From an uncultured Bacilli bacterium (GTDB lineage Bacteria > Bacillota_I > Bacilli_A > RF39 > UBA660): a stretch of DNA of 64,000 nt. The stretch covers positions 1-64,000 of the forward strand of contig CAKOLK010000003.1 in assembly GCA_934096275.1 (NCBI GenBank), written 5' to 3'. The translations under genes and the position numbers were made by a program. The notes beneath the pieces are model-generated. The model had not been told where the DNA came from and searched no databases. It saw nothing but the letters and a program-made list of their open reading frames with translations. Within the stretch, counting starts at the first letter, position 1; each line of letters begins with the position of its first letter. Shown in pieces: positions 7,944-16,932 of the stretch.

Positions 7944-10061
7944 ATGAAAAAAACATTCGAATACGACTTTCGTGGTCGTAAGATAATAGTAGAAGTAGGA
8001 CAATTAGCAAAACAAGCAGCATCATCTTGTTTAGTAAGATATGGAGATACAGTAGTATTAACTGCAGTAACAAATGGAAAAGAACCAACCACTGGAGACT
8101 TCTTTCCACTTATGGTATTATACCAAGAAAAACAATACTCAGTAGGTAAAATACCAGGTGGTTTCATAAAAAGAGAAGGAAGACCAACAGAAAATGCAAC
8201 CCTTGCTGCTCGCCTAATCGATAGACCAATTAGACCACTATTTAAAGAAGGATTCAAAAACGAAGTACAAGTAATAAATACAGTACTATCAGTAGACACA
8301 GCGAACTCACCAGAAATGACAGCACTATTTGGATCAAGTCTAGCACTATCAATAAGCGACTTACCATTTCTAGGACCAGTTGCCTCAGTAGTGGTAGGAA
8401 GAGTAGAAGGAAACTTTGTAATAAACCCAACACCAGAACAACAAGAACTAAGCGATATCTATCTTACAGTCGCAGGTACAAAAGATGCAATCAATATGGT
8501 TGAATCATCAGCCAAAGAAGTATCTGAAGAAGATATGCTTGACGCATTAATGTATGGACATGAAGCAATCAAAGAATTAATAGCATTCGAAGAACAAATA
8601 CAAGAAGAAATTGGAAAACCTAAAAAAGATTATCCAATCATTAAAATAGACGATGAAATAAACTCAAAAGTAAGAGATATGATTACTGTTAAAATGCTAA
8701 ATGCCATTCAAATTGAAGAAAAACTAGCACGTCAAGATAAAATAGACGAATTAAAAGAAGAAGTACGCGAAAAATTTAAAGAACTATATAAAGATGATGA
8801 AAATCTAAATGATATTATAAAACAAGTAAACGAAGTACTCGAAGCAATCGAATACGAAGAAATAAGAAGACTAATAACAGAAGAAAAAATCAGACCAGAC
8901 GGAAGAAAAGTAGACGAAATTAGACCATTATCATCTGAGGTAGATATCTTACCACGTACACATGGATCAGCACTATTCACAAGAGGACAAACACAAGTAC
9001 TTAGTATTACAACATTAGGATCAATAAGTGAATACCAAATACTAGATGGACTATCAGACGAAGAAGGAAAAAGATTTATGCATCACTATAACTTCCCACA
9101 ATTCAGTGTCGGAGAAACAGGAAGATATGGTGCTCCAGGAAGAAGAGAAATAGGACACGGTGCCCTTGGAGAAAAAGCACTATCACAAGTTCTTCCATCT
9201 GAAGAAGAATTCCCATACACAATAAGAGTAGTATCCGAAGTATTAGAATCAAACGGTTCATCATCACAAGCTTCAATATGTGCAGGATGCATGTCACTAA
9301 TGGCCGCAGGAGTACCAATAAAAGACATGGTCGCAGGAATAGCCATGGGATTAATAACAAATAACGATAAATACACAATCCTAACCGATATACAAGGAGC
9401 AGAAGACCACTTCGGAGACATGGACTTCAAAGTCGCAGGAACTAAAAAGGGTATATGCGCTTTACAAATGGATATCAAAATACAAGGAATTACAAAACAA
9501 ATATTACAAGAAGCACTACAACAAGCTAAAAAAGCAAGATTTGAAATCTTAGAAAACATGAAAACAGCAATAAGTGAACCAAGAAAAGAATTATCACCAT
9601 ATGCACCAAAAATAAAACAAATGAAAATAAAAGAATCACAAATAAAAGATGTAATTGGACGTGGCGGTGACGTAATAACAAAAATTATTCAAGACTCAAG
9701 CAACGTAATAAGCGTTAATGATAAAAACGCCATCAAAATAGACATCGAAGACGATGGAAGAATAATTCTATACCACAGTGATTACGCTGTAATAGATAAA
9801 GCAATAAAAATGATCGAAGACATAACAAGAGAAGTCGAAGAAGGACAAATATACACAGCTAAAGTAGTAAAAGTTGAACCATTCGGATGCTTCGTTGAAA
9901 TATGGCCAGGTTGCGAAGGACTAGTACACATCTCTAAACTATCAAAAGAAAGAGTAGAAAAAGTCGAAGACGTAGTAAAAGTCGGAGACGAAATAGTAGT
10001 AAAAGCAATCGGAACAGACAATAAAGGAAGACTAAACTTCTCAAGAAAAGATGCAATGTAA
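7944..10061 (+). CDS. pnp: Polynucleotide phosphorylase
   Basis: PNPase degrades RNA from the 3' end with phosphate. The protein (705 aa, normal length) has two RNase PH domains (about 1-210 and 310-540), a helical linker, a KH domain ([16 protein letters not shown], about 568-583) and a C-terminal S1 domain (about 625-700, ending in NFSRKDAM). The phosphorolytic core shows [11 protein letters not shown] in the second PH domain. The ribosome binding site TAGGAGGA is strong. It follows rpsO by 38 bases and ends in a terminator that overlaps its stop codon. Confidence 0.97.
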   Translation: MKKTFEYDFRGRKIIVEVGQLAKQAASSCLVRYGDTVVLTAVTNGKEPTTGDFFPLMVLYQEKQYSVGKIPGGFIKREGRPTENATLAARLIDRPIRPLFKEGFKNEVQVINTVLSVDTANSPEMTALFGSSLALSISDLPFLGPVASVVVGRVEGNFVINPTPEQQELSDIYLTVAGTKDAINMVESSAKEVSEEDMLDALMYGHEAIKELIAFEEQIQEEIGKPKKDYPIIKIDDEINSKVRDMITVKMLNAIQIEEKLARQDKIDELKEEVREKFKELYKDDENLNDIIKQVNEVLEAIEYEEIRRLITEEKIRPDGRKVDEIRPLSSEVDILPRTHGSALFTRGQTQVLSITTLGSISEYQILDGLSDEEGKRFMHHYNFPQFSVGETGRYGAPGRREIGHGALGEKALSQVLPSEEEFPYTIRVVSEVLESNGSSSQASICAGCMSLMAAGVPIKDMVAGIAMGLITNNDKYTILTDIQGAEDHFGDMDFKVAGTKKGICALQMDIKIQGITKQILQEALQQAKKARFEILENMKTAISEPRKELSPYAPKIKQMKIKESQIKDVIGRGGDVITKIIQDSSNVISVNDKNAIKIDIEDDGRIILYHSDYAVIDKAIKMIEDITREVEEGQIYTAKVVKVEPFGCFVEIWPGCEGLVHISKLSKERVEKVEDVVKVGDEIVVKAIGTDNKGRLNFSRKDAM

Positions 10062-10077
10062 TCTTTTCTTTTTATTT
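10046..10077 (+). terminator. Intrinsic terminator of pnp
   Basis: AAAAGAT (10046-10052) pairs with ATCTTTT (10061-10067), followed by a T-rich run. The stem overlaps the pnp stop codon. Confidence 0.7.
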
Positions 10078-10188
10078 GTAAACAAAACGTAAATAAACGT
10101 CAAAAACACATGTAAAATATATATTTTTTTCATTTTTATTAAGGAATCTCATAATAATATGCGTTCAATATATACGAGAGGTGATAAA

Positions 10189-11370
10189 ATGAAAAAAATT
10201 TTCATAACAATATTGCTTATTTTAATCCCACTAAATGTACAAGCAATAAATAATCAAAAAACATTTAGTGAAACAAAACTATGCAAATACTATAAAGAAA
10301 CCAAAGTATTTACAGACTACACGATTGAAGGAGAAAACCCTAAAGAATATCCATTTAAAAGCAATGAACAAATTATAAAAGAATACCAAACAGAAACACA
10401 ACCAGAAGAAAAACAAAACAGAATAATAAAAGAAGAAACATATAATAATTATAATCCCATAAAAAAGATAAATAGAATAGTAACAAGATACGATATGGTT
10501 GGACTAGTCTATGAATTAGAAATCTATGAAAAAGATCAAAAACTAGACTATACATTATCTGAATACAATAAAAACCAATATAAATATATAAATGATAATC
10601 AACTAAATCTATACAATAAAATAAACCTTAATAATATAGATATCAAACTTCCTCACGAAGTAAATCCATTAGATATAACAATAAAAGTCTATTTACGCAA
10701 ATACTTTGACACTTTAGATATATATACATTTCTATTTCCTGAAGAATACAAAAAAGAATTTGATTTTGTAAACATTAAAATAGATTATGATTATATAAAA
10801 AATAAAAAAACAATAAAGTTCGAAGATGATTACGAAGTAAGACCATATGAAATAAAAATAACACAAAAAGACATAAAAACCTATAGATATAGTAATGATA
10901 AGATAACAACACAAGAAGAATTAGAAACACCACTATATAATAAACTGCCAAATACTACAAAATATAAATATCAAGATACACTATTTAAATACTACAAAAT
11001 AGAAAAAGAATATAAAGAGGGATACTATAAAACACTTGATGGTTACATAGAAGATAAAACAAAATGTATTAATCCATTTCCAGAACAAAAAAATAATATA
11101 TTTGAAAAAATACCAGTAACAAAAAAGTTACAAGCAAGTATCAAAGCAGACACCAAAGAAGAAAAAACAGATAAAGAAACAATAACCAATACTAGTAATT
11201 TATTAGTATACAAAAAACAAATAAATACTAAAAAAGAAAATAATTTGTCGAACAAAGAATCTAAGAAAAAAACAAAAACCAACAAAATATTATACATACT
11301 CCCTGTTATAATCTTAAGCATAATATTCCTATTAGGATATTTACTATATAACTTACTAAAGGAGAGATAA
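10189..11370 (+). CDS. Exported, membrane-anchored protein of unknown function ahead of spoIIAA
   Basis: I do not recognise this family. A signal peptide is clear at residues 1-19 (MKKIFITILLILIPLNVQA). A long, Lys/Glu/Tyr-rich extracytoplasmic part follows, and a single helix at about 367-388 anchors the C-terminus. The ATG at 10189 behind GAGAGGTGATA was preferred to an in-frame ATG at 10159, because it puts the signal peptide at the N-terminus. The stop codon is one base before spoIIAA, so it heads the spoIIA operon. In Bacillus that position is held by dacF, but no penicillin-binding motifs (SxxK, SxN, KTG) are present here. Confidence 0.8.
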   Translation: MKKIFITILLILIPLNVQAINNQKTFSETKLCKYYKETKVFTDYTIEGENPKEYPFKSNEQIIKEYQTETQPEEKQNRIIKEETYNNYNPIKKINRIVTRYDMVGLVYELEIYEKDQKLDYTLSEYNKNQYKYINDNQLNLYNKINLNNIDIKLPHEVNPLDITIKVYLRKYFDTLDIYTFLFPEEYKKEFDFVNIKIDYDYIKNKKTIKFEDDYEVRPYEIKITQKDIKTYRYSNDKITTQEELETPLYNKLPNTTKYKYQDTLFKYYKIEKEYKEGYYKTLDGYIEDKTKCINPFPEQKNNIFEKIPVTKKLQASIKADTKEEKTDKETITNTSNLLVYKKQINTKKENNLSNKESKKKTKTNKILYILPVIILSIIFLLGYLLYNLLKER

Positions 11371-11371
11371 A

Positions 11372-11707
11372 ATGTATAACATTGATATGGAATTTGTAAA
11401 AGGCATATTCATCATAAGATTAAGTGGAATATTCAACAAAAATGCTTGCAATCAATTAGAACAAGACCTAGATCAATTAATAATAAAAAATGGTATAAAA
11501 TACTTACTAATTAACTTAGAAAGCATTAAAAAAATAGATGCAAAAGCAATAGAAATAATCTTTGATAACTATATGAAACTATTAAAAAGAAATGGAAAAC
11601 TAATAATATGTGGAATAAATAACCTATTTGAAAACAACAACATAATAACAAATAATCTACTACAAATAAAAGAAGAACAAGAAGTATTTGACTATGTAAC
11701 ACTATGA
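11372..11707 (+). CDS. spoIIAA: Anti-sigma factor antagonist SpoIIAA-like (STAS domain), phosphosite lost
   Basis: The protein is one STAS domain of 111 aa. In Bacillus, SpoIIAA frees SigF from the anti-sigma kinase SpoIIAB when its Ser58 is unphosphorylated. The strand KYLLINLE and the following loop align with the family, but the loop reads IDAKA (D56-A57-K58-A59) where Bacillus has DSSG. The phosphorylatable serine is therefore absent. The stop overlaps the start of the sigma factor gene in ATGA. No spoIIAB lies between them, and none was seen elsewhere in the window. Confidence 0.8.
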   Translation: MYNIDMEFVKGIFIIRLSGIFNKNACNQLEQDLDQLIIKNGIKYLLINLESIKKIDAKAIEIIFDNYMKLLKRNGKLIICGINNLFENNNIITNNLLQIKEEQEVFDYVTL

Positions 11708-12348
11708 TAGACTTAAACGAATTAATAATACAAAATGAACCACTAATTTATTCCATTATAAATAGATACAAAGAATATTTTGACATTGAAGACCTATATC
11801 AAACCGCAGCAATTGGATTAATAAATGCCTATAAAAACTATAAAAATGATAAACAAACCAAATTCTCATCATATGCCTATTTCTACATAAAAGGAGAAGT
11901 AAAAAAATATATAAGAGAAAGTAATACATTAAAAATAAGCAAAGAATTAATAAAACTAAATACAATGATAACAAAAGCTAAAGAAATTCTATATCAAAGA
12001 CTAAATAGAGAACCAACTGATTTTGAATTATCACTATTCTTAGAAATAGACGAAACTCAAATAACAAATGCTAAACTAGCCACCGCATTAGTAGAATCTC
12101 TAGATAATGATATTGAAGATGATTTATACAATAAAACAGGATACATTCAAAAAGAATACGAAGAAGAAATATTAGATCTAAAAACAGAAATAAATAATCT
12201 AAAAGAACTAGAAAAACAAATAATAATATCAAGATATGAAGAAGGTCTAACCCAACAAGAAGTATCAAAACTATTAGGAATAAATCAAACTAAAGTATCA
12301 AGAGAAGAAACGAAAATATTACAAAAATTAAGAGATAGGTTGACATAA
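11704..12348 (+). CDS. sigF: Sporulation sigma factor, SigF-like
   Basis: This is a sigma-70 family factor of 214 aa. Region 2 is IEDLYQTAAIGLINAYKNYK followed by FSSYAYFYIKGEVKKYIRE (about 27-70). Region 3 is at about 77-125. Region 4 has the helix-turn-helix LTQQEVSKLLGINQTKVSREE (about 183-203). SigF is assigned mainly by gene order (spoIIAA before, spoVAC-AD-AE after, as in Bacillus). It is about 40 aa shorter than Bacillus SigF and quite divergent, with little N-terminal sequence before region 2. SigG at 36885 is far closer to its canonical family. Confidence 0.7.
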   Translation: MIDLNELIIQNEPLIYSIINRYKEYFDIEDLYQTAAIGLINAYKNYKNDKQTKFSSYAYFYIKGEVKKYIRESNTLKISKELIKLNTMITKAKEILYQRLNREPTDFELSLFLEIDETQITNAKLATALVESLDNDIEDDLYNKTGYIQKEYEEEILDLKTEINNLKELEKQIIISRYEEGLTQQEVSKLLGINQTKVSREETKILQKLRDRLT

Positions 12349-12358
12349 CCTATTTTTT
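12335..12358 (+). terminator. Intrinsic terminator of the spoIIA-sigF unit
   Basis: ATAGGTT (12335-12341) pairs with AACCTAT (12347-12353), 5-nt loop, then six T. The stem overlaps the sigF stop codon and precedes the spoVA promoter. Confidence 0.75.
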
Positions 12359-12387
12359 GTATGAAAAAATATAAAAAAACCATAATA
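12359..12387 (+). promoter_or_regulatory. Sigma-G-type forespore promoter of spoVAC-AD-AE
   Basis: GTATG (12359-12363), 17-bp gap, CATAATA (12381-12387). Same elements and spacing as before the SASP gene (2661-2689). Confidence 0.7.
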
Positions 12388-12401
12388 AAAATGGTGATAA
12401 A

Positions 12402-12845
12402 ATGAAACAAGAAAACTATGACAAAATAGTAAAGACAAATCTACCGGATGAAAATAAACTGTCCAACGCTTTAATAGCTTTTTCAGTCGGAGGACTAATC
12501 GGAGCATTCGGCAACTTCCTAATAGAAATATATTCATACCTATTTGAAATATCAAGAAACGATTCAGCAGTATTTATGATTATAACCCTTATTTTTATTG
12601 CATGCCTTCTAACAGCTATCGGAGTATTTGATACCTTTGTAAAAACAGGAAGAATGGGCCTTATAATACCAATAACAGGATTCGCACACTCTATGCAAAG
12701 CGCAATACTAGACTATAAAAACGAAGGCTTAATCTATGGATTTGGTTCAAACATCTTTAAATTAGCGGGATCAGTAATCTTATATGGAGTAGTATCATCA
12801 TACTTCTTTGCTCTTATAAGATTTCTACTAGGAGTCGCCCTATGA
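12402..12845 (+). CDS. spoVAC: Stage V sporulation protein AC
   Basis: SpoVAC is an inner-membrane component of the SpoVA channel that moves dipicolinic acid into the forespore and out at germination; in Bacillus it behaves as a mechanosensitive channel. The 147-aa protein has four hydrophobic stretches and the conserved GGLIGAFGNF and PITGFAHSMQSAILDYK motifs. The start has a weak TGGTGATAA ribosome binding site at good spacing. The gene overlaps spoVAD by 4 bases. Confidence 0.95.
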   Translation: MKQENYDKIVKTNLPDENKLSNALIAFSVGGLIGAFGNFLIEIYSYLFEISRNDSAVFMIITLIFIACLLTAIGVFDTFVKTGRMGLIIPITGFAHSMQSAILDYKNEGLIYGFGSNIFKLAGSVILYGVVSSYFFALIRFLLGVAL

Positions 12846-13837
12846 CATTTGAATTTAATAACGTATACATAAAAAATACCGCAACAATCGCTGGACACCT
12901 CGAAGCAAAAGGCCCACTAAATAAATACTTTGATAAAACACATAAAGACTTTTATGTAAATAGTAAATCATTAGAAAAATCAGAAGTAAACCTTCAAAAA
13001 GAAAGCATAGACACCTTAATAGATAAAGAAAATATTACAAAAGAAGAAATAGATATATTAATATCTGGAGACTTACAAAATCAAATAACAGCATCATCAT
13101 ATGCCGCAAAGGACTACGAAATACCACTAATCGGAGTCTATAGTGCCTGTGCAACATCAACACAGTCAATAATACTTGCATCAACTATTCTAGAATGCAA
13201 AAAAGCAAAAAACATTATATGCACAACAAGTTCAAATAACCTAGTATCAGAAAAACAATTTAGAAATCCAGTAGAATATGGTGCACCAAGTCCTAAAACC
13301 AAAACTTTCACATCAACCGGAGGAGCATCAATACTATTAACAAATGAAAAAACAAATATAAAAATAACATCTGGTACAATAGGAAAAATAATAGATTTAA
13401 ACCAAAATAATCCCAACCATATGGGAGCAGTCATGGCACCAGCTGCCGCAGATACAATATATAATCATTTAAAAAACAATAATGAAAAAGTAAGTGATTA
13501 TGATTTAATTTTAACCGGGGACCTAGGAATATACGGAAAAAAGATTTTAAAAGAATACATGGATCAAAAATACAAAATAAAACTAGGAGAAAACTACAAT
13601 GACTGTGGAGCAATGCTATATGATATGAAAAATCAAAAAGAAATAACCGCCGGAGGATCAGGACCAGTCTGTAGTGCCTTAGTAACCTATGGATACATAT
13701 ACAATGAAATGAAAAATAAAAATCTAAAAAAAGTTTTATTCGTAGCAACCGGTGCACTATTCTCACCAACATTCATATATCAAAAAGAAAACATTCTATC
13801 AATTGCTCATGCAATAACTATGGAGGTGGTAAAGTGA
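12842..13837 (+). CDS. spoVAD: Stage V sporulation protein AD (thiolase-fold, dipicolinate binding)
   Basis: SpoVAD is the soluble thiolase-like subunit that binds dipicolinic acid at the forespore membrane. The 331-aa protein carries the thiolase-like segment IGVYSACATSTQS (C103) and the conserved NHMGAVMAPAAADTI, DLILTGDLGIYG and GGSGPVCSA blocks. Length is normal. It overlaps spoVAC upstream and spoVAE downstream by 4 bases each, so the three are translationally coupled. Confidence 0.96.
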   Translation: MTFEFNNVYIKNTATIAGHLEAKGPLNKYFDKTHKDFYVNSKSLEKSEVNLQKESIDTLIDKENITKEEIDILISGDLQNQITASSYAAKDYEIPLIGVYSACATSTQSIILASTILECKKAKNIICTTSSNNLVSEKQFRNPVEYGAPSPKTKTFTSTGGASILLTNEKTNIKITSGTIGKIIDLNQNNPNHMGAVMAPAAADTIYNHLKNNNEKVSDYDLILTGDLGIYGKKILKEYMDQKYKIKLGENYNDCGAMLYDMKNQKEITAGGSGPVCSALVTYGYIYNEMKNKNLKKVLFVATGALFSPTFIYQKENILSIAHAITMEVVK

Positions 13838-14184
13838 CCTATATAACATCATTCCTATTCGTAGGAATACTATCCTTAATAGCGCAATTAATATTAGACA
13901 ACACAAAACTATCCGCAGGACACATTACCAGTATGTTCGTAGTAATAGGCTCATTCCTAGACACATTCAGTATATATGATAAAATAATACAACATGTTGG
14001 TGGAGGAGCACTAGTACCAATAACAAGCTTCGGTCATTTACTAATACATGGTGCACTAGAAAGAACAAATCAATCCGGTGCAACAGGTATCTTAATGGGA
14101 ATGTTTGACCTTACTGCAACAGGAATAACAAGTGCAATCATCTTTAGTTTTGTATTTGCTCTAATATTTAAACCAAGAAACTAA
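13834..14184 (+). CDS. spoVAE: Stage V sporulation protein AE (SpoVAEb type)
   Basis: This small membrane protein (116 aa) is the third core part of the SpoVA channel. Three or four hydrophobic helices flank the conserved GHITSMFVVIGSFLDTF and GALVPITSFGHLLIHGA motifs. It starts at a GTG (13834) behind GGAGGTGG within the end of spoVAD. With AC and AD it forms the minimal channel set. The accessory genes spoVAA, AB, AEa and AF are not here. Confidence 0.95.
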   Translation: MTYITSFLFVGILSLIAQLILDNTKLSAGHITSMFVVIGSFLDTFSIYDKIIQHVGGGALVPITSFGHLLIHGALERTNQSGATGILMGMFDLTATGITSAIIFSFVFALIFKPRN

Positions 14185-14206
14185 AAATAACGCAAGTTAT
14201 TTTTTC
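14185..14206 (+). terminator. Intrinsic terminator of the spoVA operon
   Basis: AAATAAC (14185-14191), GCAA loop, GTTATTT (14196-14202), then T run. Confidence 0.75.
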
Positions 14207-14207
14207 T

Positions 14208-14235
14208 TTGTAATAACAAGAAAATATGATATAAT
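14208..14235 (+). promoter_or_regulatory. Promoter of scpAB
   Basis: TTGTAA (14208-14213), 16-bp spacer, extended -10 TGATATAAT ending at 14235. Confidence 0.65.
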
Positions 14236-14257
14236 TATACATGTTAAAGGTGATTAT

Positions 14258-14974
14258 ATGGAGTACAATTTTAAAATAAACGATTTCGAAGGACCACTTG
14301 ATTTACTATTACACTTAATAAAAGAACAAGACATGGATATTATGAATATTGAAATAGTAAAATTAACAGACCAATACTTAGACTTTATAGATAATATGAA
14401 AGAAAAAAATCTAAACGTTGCATCAGAATATCTAATACTTGCATCAGAATTAATGTACATTAAATCAAAAAGTCTCCTTCCAAATATAAAGGATGAAGAA
14501 GAACAAGAAGAATTAACAGAACTAAAAGAAAACTTAATAAATAGATTATTAGAATACGAACAATATAAAAAAATAACCCAAGACTTCAAAGAACTCGAAG
14601 AACAAAGACATGAATTCTATACTAAATCTCCATCTAATCTAAAAGAATACATTGATCCAAAACAACAACTATCTGATGATATAACACTTGAAGACTTATT
14701 AAAAGCATTCCAAAACTACTTAAAAAGACAACAAATAAAAAAACCAATTACCACAAAAATAACAACAAGAGAAATATCAGTCGAAGAAAGAACAAAATCT
14801 ATAAAAAATATTTTAAAAACAAAAAGAAAAGTAGAATTCTTTGACTTATTCGAAGACATATCAAAACCATATGTAGTAGTAACATTTCTCTCAATACTAG
14901 AAATGGCAAAAAATAATGAACTAAAAATAACACAAGAAAATAACTTTGATAAAATATACTGTGAGGTGGCATAA
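14258..14974 (+). CDS. scpA: Segregation and condensation protein A (kleisin)
   Basis: ScpA bridges the heads of an SMC dimer in the bacterial condensin. The N-terminal signature NDFEGPLDLLLHLIKEQ, the SEYLILASELMYIKSKSLLP helix and a C-terminal winged-helix end (VVTFLSILEMAKNNELKITQ) are all present in 238 aa, a normal length. The start has AAAGGTGAT. It overlaps scpB by one base (TAATG), the usual operon with its partner. Confidence 0.95.
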   Translation: MEYNFKINDFEGPLDLLLHLIKEQDMDIMNIEIVKLTDQYLDFIDNMKEKNLNVASEYLILASELMYIKSKSLLPNIKDEEEQEELTELKENLINRLLEYEQYKKITQDFKELEEQRHEFYTKSPSNLKEYIDPKQQLSDDITLEDLLKAFQNYLKRQQIKKPITTKITTREISVEERTKSIKNILKTKRKVEFFDLFEDISKPYVVVTFLSILEMAKNNELKITQENNFDKIYCEVA

Positions 14975-15537
14975 TGAAATCAGTACTTGAAGGACTATTA
15001 TTTATAACCGGAGACGAAGGATTAACAATCGAAGAAATAAAAAGCGTCCTAGAAATAGAACAAGATGATGCGCTTGAACTAATAAACAAACTAAAAGAAG
15101 ATTACTCAAATGAAGAAAGAGGAATAATGATCCAAGACTTCGCAGGAAAATATAAACTAACTACAAAAAAAGAACATAAAACCTACTATGAAAAACTATC
15201 GGAACTATCAAGCAATAAAACACTTTCACAATCAGCACTTGAAACACTAGCAATAATAGCCTATAACCAACCTATAACCCGCTTAGAAATAGATGAATTA
15301 AGAGGAATCCAATCAAGTCAAATGATTAGAAACCTAATATCAAGAGACTTAGTAAAAGAAGTAGGAAGAAAAGATACAGTAGGGAAACCAAGACTATATG
15401 CCGTAACAGATGAGTTTTTAGACTATTTTGGATTAACATCATTAAATGAACTCCCTGCAATAGAAGTAGAAGAATCAGATGACGTTGAACTATATAATTC
15501 AAAATACAAAGAAGAGGAAGAAATAGAACAATTATAA
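14974..15537 (+). CDS. scpB: Segregation and condensation protein B
   Basis: ScpB binds ScpA as a dimer to complete the SMC-ScpAB complex. The 187-aa protein has two winged-helix domains with conserved KSVLEGLLFITGDEGLT, LSQSALETLAIIAYNQPITR and VGRKDTVGKPRLYAVT. The start codon overlaps the scpA stop codon and has GAGGTGG upstream. Its last 19 bases before the stop are repeated just before the tRNA-Leu gene. Confidence 0.95.
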   Translation: MKSVLEGLLFITGDEGLTIEEIKSVLEIEQDDALELINKLKEDYSNEERGIMIQDFAGKYKLTTKKEHKTYYEKLSELSSNKTLSQSALETLAIIAYNQPITRLEIDELRGIQSSQMIRNLISRDLVKEVGRKDTVGKPRLYAVTDEFLDYFGLTSLNELPAIEVEESDDVELYNSKYKEEEEIEQL

Positions 15538-15617
15538 TTTTCTACTTTTTAATGAACAAATCTTCAAAAGATGTGATATAATAAATGTATCTTAAAAAAA
15601 GAAATAGAACAATTATA
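15518..15617 (+). repeat. Pair of 19-nt direct repeats between scpB and tRNA-Leu
   Basis: The same 19 bases, beginning AAGAAATAGAACAATT, occur at 15518-15536 (3' end of scpB) and at 15599-15617 (just before the tRNA). The copies start 81 bases apart. Confidence 0.8.
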
Positions 15618-15626
15618 GTTCTTTAT

Positions 15627-15713
15627 GCCTGCGTGGCGGAATTGGTAGACGCGCTGGACTCAAAATCCAGTGGTAGCAATATCGTGTGGGTTCGAGTCCC
15701 ACCACAGGCACCA
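15627..15713 (+). tRNA. tRNA-Leu (anticodon CAA)
   Basis: An 87-nt class II tRNA with a long variable arm and an encoded CCA end. The anticodon stem CTGGA/TCCAG encloses the loop CTCAAAA, giving anticodon CAA, which reads UUG. The T arm is GTGGG-TTCGAGT-CCCAC. The acceptor stem GCCTGCG/CACAGGC has one C-A mismatch at the sixth pair. An extended -10 TGATATAAT (15574-15582) lies upstream and a terminator follows. Confidence 0.95.
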
Positions 15714-15726
15714 GATTGATTATAAT

Positions 15727-15756
15727 ACCCTTGATATATAAGGGTTTCTTTTTTTC
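15727..15756 (+). terminator. Intrinsic terminator of tRNA-Leu
   Basis: ACCCTT (15727-15732) pairs with AAGGGT (15740-15745), followed by a T-rich run. Confidence 0.75.
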
Positions 15757-15867
15757 TTGCTTCGATTTTATTTACTTCACTACCAAATATGATAATAACC
15801 TCTTATTTTATAAAAAATATTCTAATGTATGAAGATAAATGATATAATAAAGACGGAGGAAAAGATT

Positions 15868-16452
15868 ATGATTATAGGCATATGTGGTAATTCCGGAAGT
15901 GGCAAGACTACTTTAGCCAATCAAATAGTAAAACTAACAGACAATAGAGCAATACACCTAGAAATAGATAAAATTGGTCATAAAGTTTTATTGCTTCCTG
16001 AAGTAAAAAAAGAATTGATAAAACTATATGGAAACAAAATACTAAGTGAAAGCGATATCGATAGAAAAAAACTAAGCACAATAGTTTTTGACTCTAAAAT
16101 AGAAATGGATAAACTAACTGATATTACATGGAAATATATGAAAATAGAAATTGACAACTTTCTAGAAAATAATAAAAATAAAATAGTAATCTTAGATTGG
16201 ATGTTATTATCAAAATCAAAATATTTTGACATGTGTGATATAAAAATACTTTTAAATACACCATACGATACAAGAAAAAGAAGAACAATAAGAAGAGATA
16301 ACATAAGTGAAGAATCATTTAACTTAAGAGATCAGGCTAGTATAACTTACAATGAAGAGAACTTTGATTATGTTTTAAAAACTAATGAAATTGACAAGAA
16401 AAAGCTAGTAAAGTCTCTGTACAAAAGTCGAAAACAAAGGAAAAATAAATGA
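15868..16452 (+). CDS. P-loop kinase, dephospho-CoA kinase-like
   Basis: The Walker A motif GICGNSGSGKTT begins at residue 4. The following LEIDKIGHKVL, RKKLSTIVF and late RRTIRRDN segments resemble CoaE, the last enzyme of coenzyme A synthesis. At 194 aa the length suits CoaE. An in-frame ATG at 15829 lies upstream of a TGATATAAT -10 box (15840-15848), so the ATG at 15868 behind CGGAGG was chosen. It overlaps the next gene by 4 bases. A less specific nucleoside or shikimate-like kinase remains possible. Confidence 0.65.
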   Translation: MIIGICGNSGSGKTTLANQIVKLTDNRAIHLEIDKIGHKVLLLPEVKKELIKLYGNKILSESDIDRKKLSTIVFDSKIEMDKLTDITWKYMKIEIDNFLENNKNKIVILDWMLLSKSKYFDMCDIKILLNTPYDTRKRRTIRRDNISEESFNLRDQASITYNEENFDYVLKTNEIDKKKLVKSLYKSRKQRKNK

Positions 16453-16925
16453 AACAAGTATTAGACTATTTAGAAACCAAAAACATAAAATATGAAATAA
16501 TTCATCATCAACCTGCGATGACAACTGAAGAAGCAGATAAATACATCGAAGGAAAAGAAGGAGTTCGTTCTAAAACTATGTTTATGACAAATAAAAAAGA
16601 TAAAAAGTTTTATCTAATTATAATGGACGACTCTAAAAGATTAGACATAAAAAAGATGAATGAACTAACAAATGATAAACTCCACTTTGCAAAAGAAGAA
16701 CAACTAAAAGAAAAACTAGGATTAAAACCAGGAACAGTATCAATATTTGGACTAATAAATAATAAAGATCGTGATATTAACATCTATATAGATAAAGATA
16801 TAATAAACGAAAAACTAATAACATTTCACCCAAATGATAACACTGCAACTATCTTTATATCACTACAAGATATGTTTAAAATACTAAATGATTTAGACTA
16901 TTCTTATGAAGTGATAAGTCTATAA
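16449..16925 (+). CDS. YbaK/ProX-type aminoacyl-tRNA deacylase
   Basis: These free-standing editing proteins hydrolyse mischarged tRNA, mostly Ala- or Cys-tRNA(Pro). The 158-aa protein has the PrdX/ProXp-ala pattern: an N-terminal YEIIHHQPAMTTEEA, then KTMFMTNKKDKKFYL, the LDIKKM turn and GTVSIFGLINNKD. It is soluble and of standard length. The start overlaps the end of the kinase gene in ATGA, so both are probably in one operon. Confidence 0.85.
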   Translation: MKQVLDYLETKNIKYEIIHHQPAMTTEEADKYIEGKEGVRSKTMFMTNKKDKKFYLIIMDDSKRLDIKKMNELTNDKLHFAKEEQLKEKLGLKPGTVSIFGLINNKDRDINIYIDKDIINEKLITFHPNDNTATIFISLQDMFKILNDLDYSYEVISL

Positions 16926-16932
16926 AACACTT

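Noticed and set aside
10142..10171. Sigma-H-like promoter before the spoIIA operon (AGGAATC and TTCAATAT)
   Set aside because: The -10 element has C in place of the conserved G and the gap is too long.
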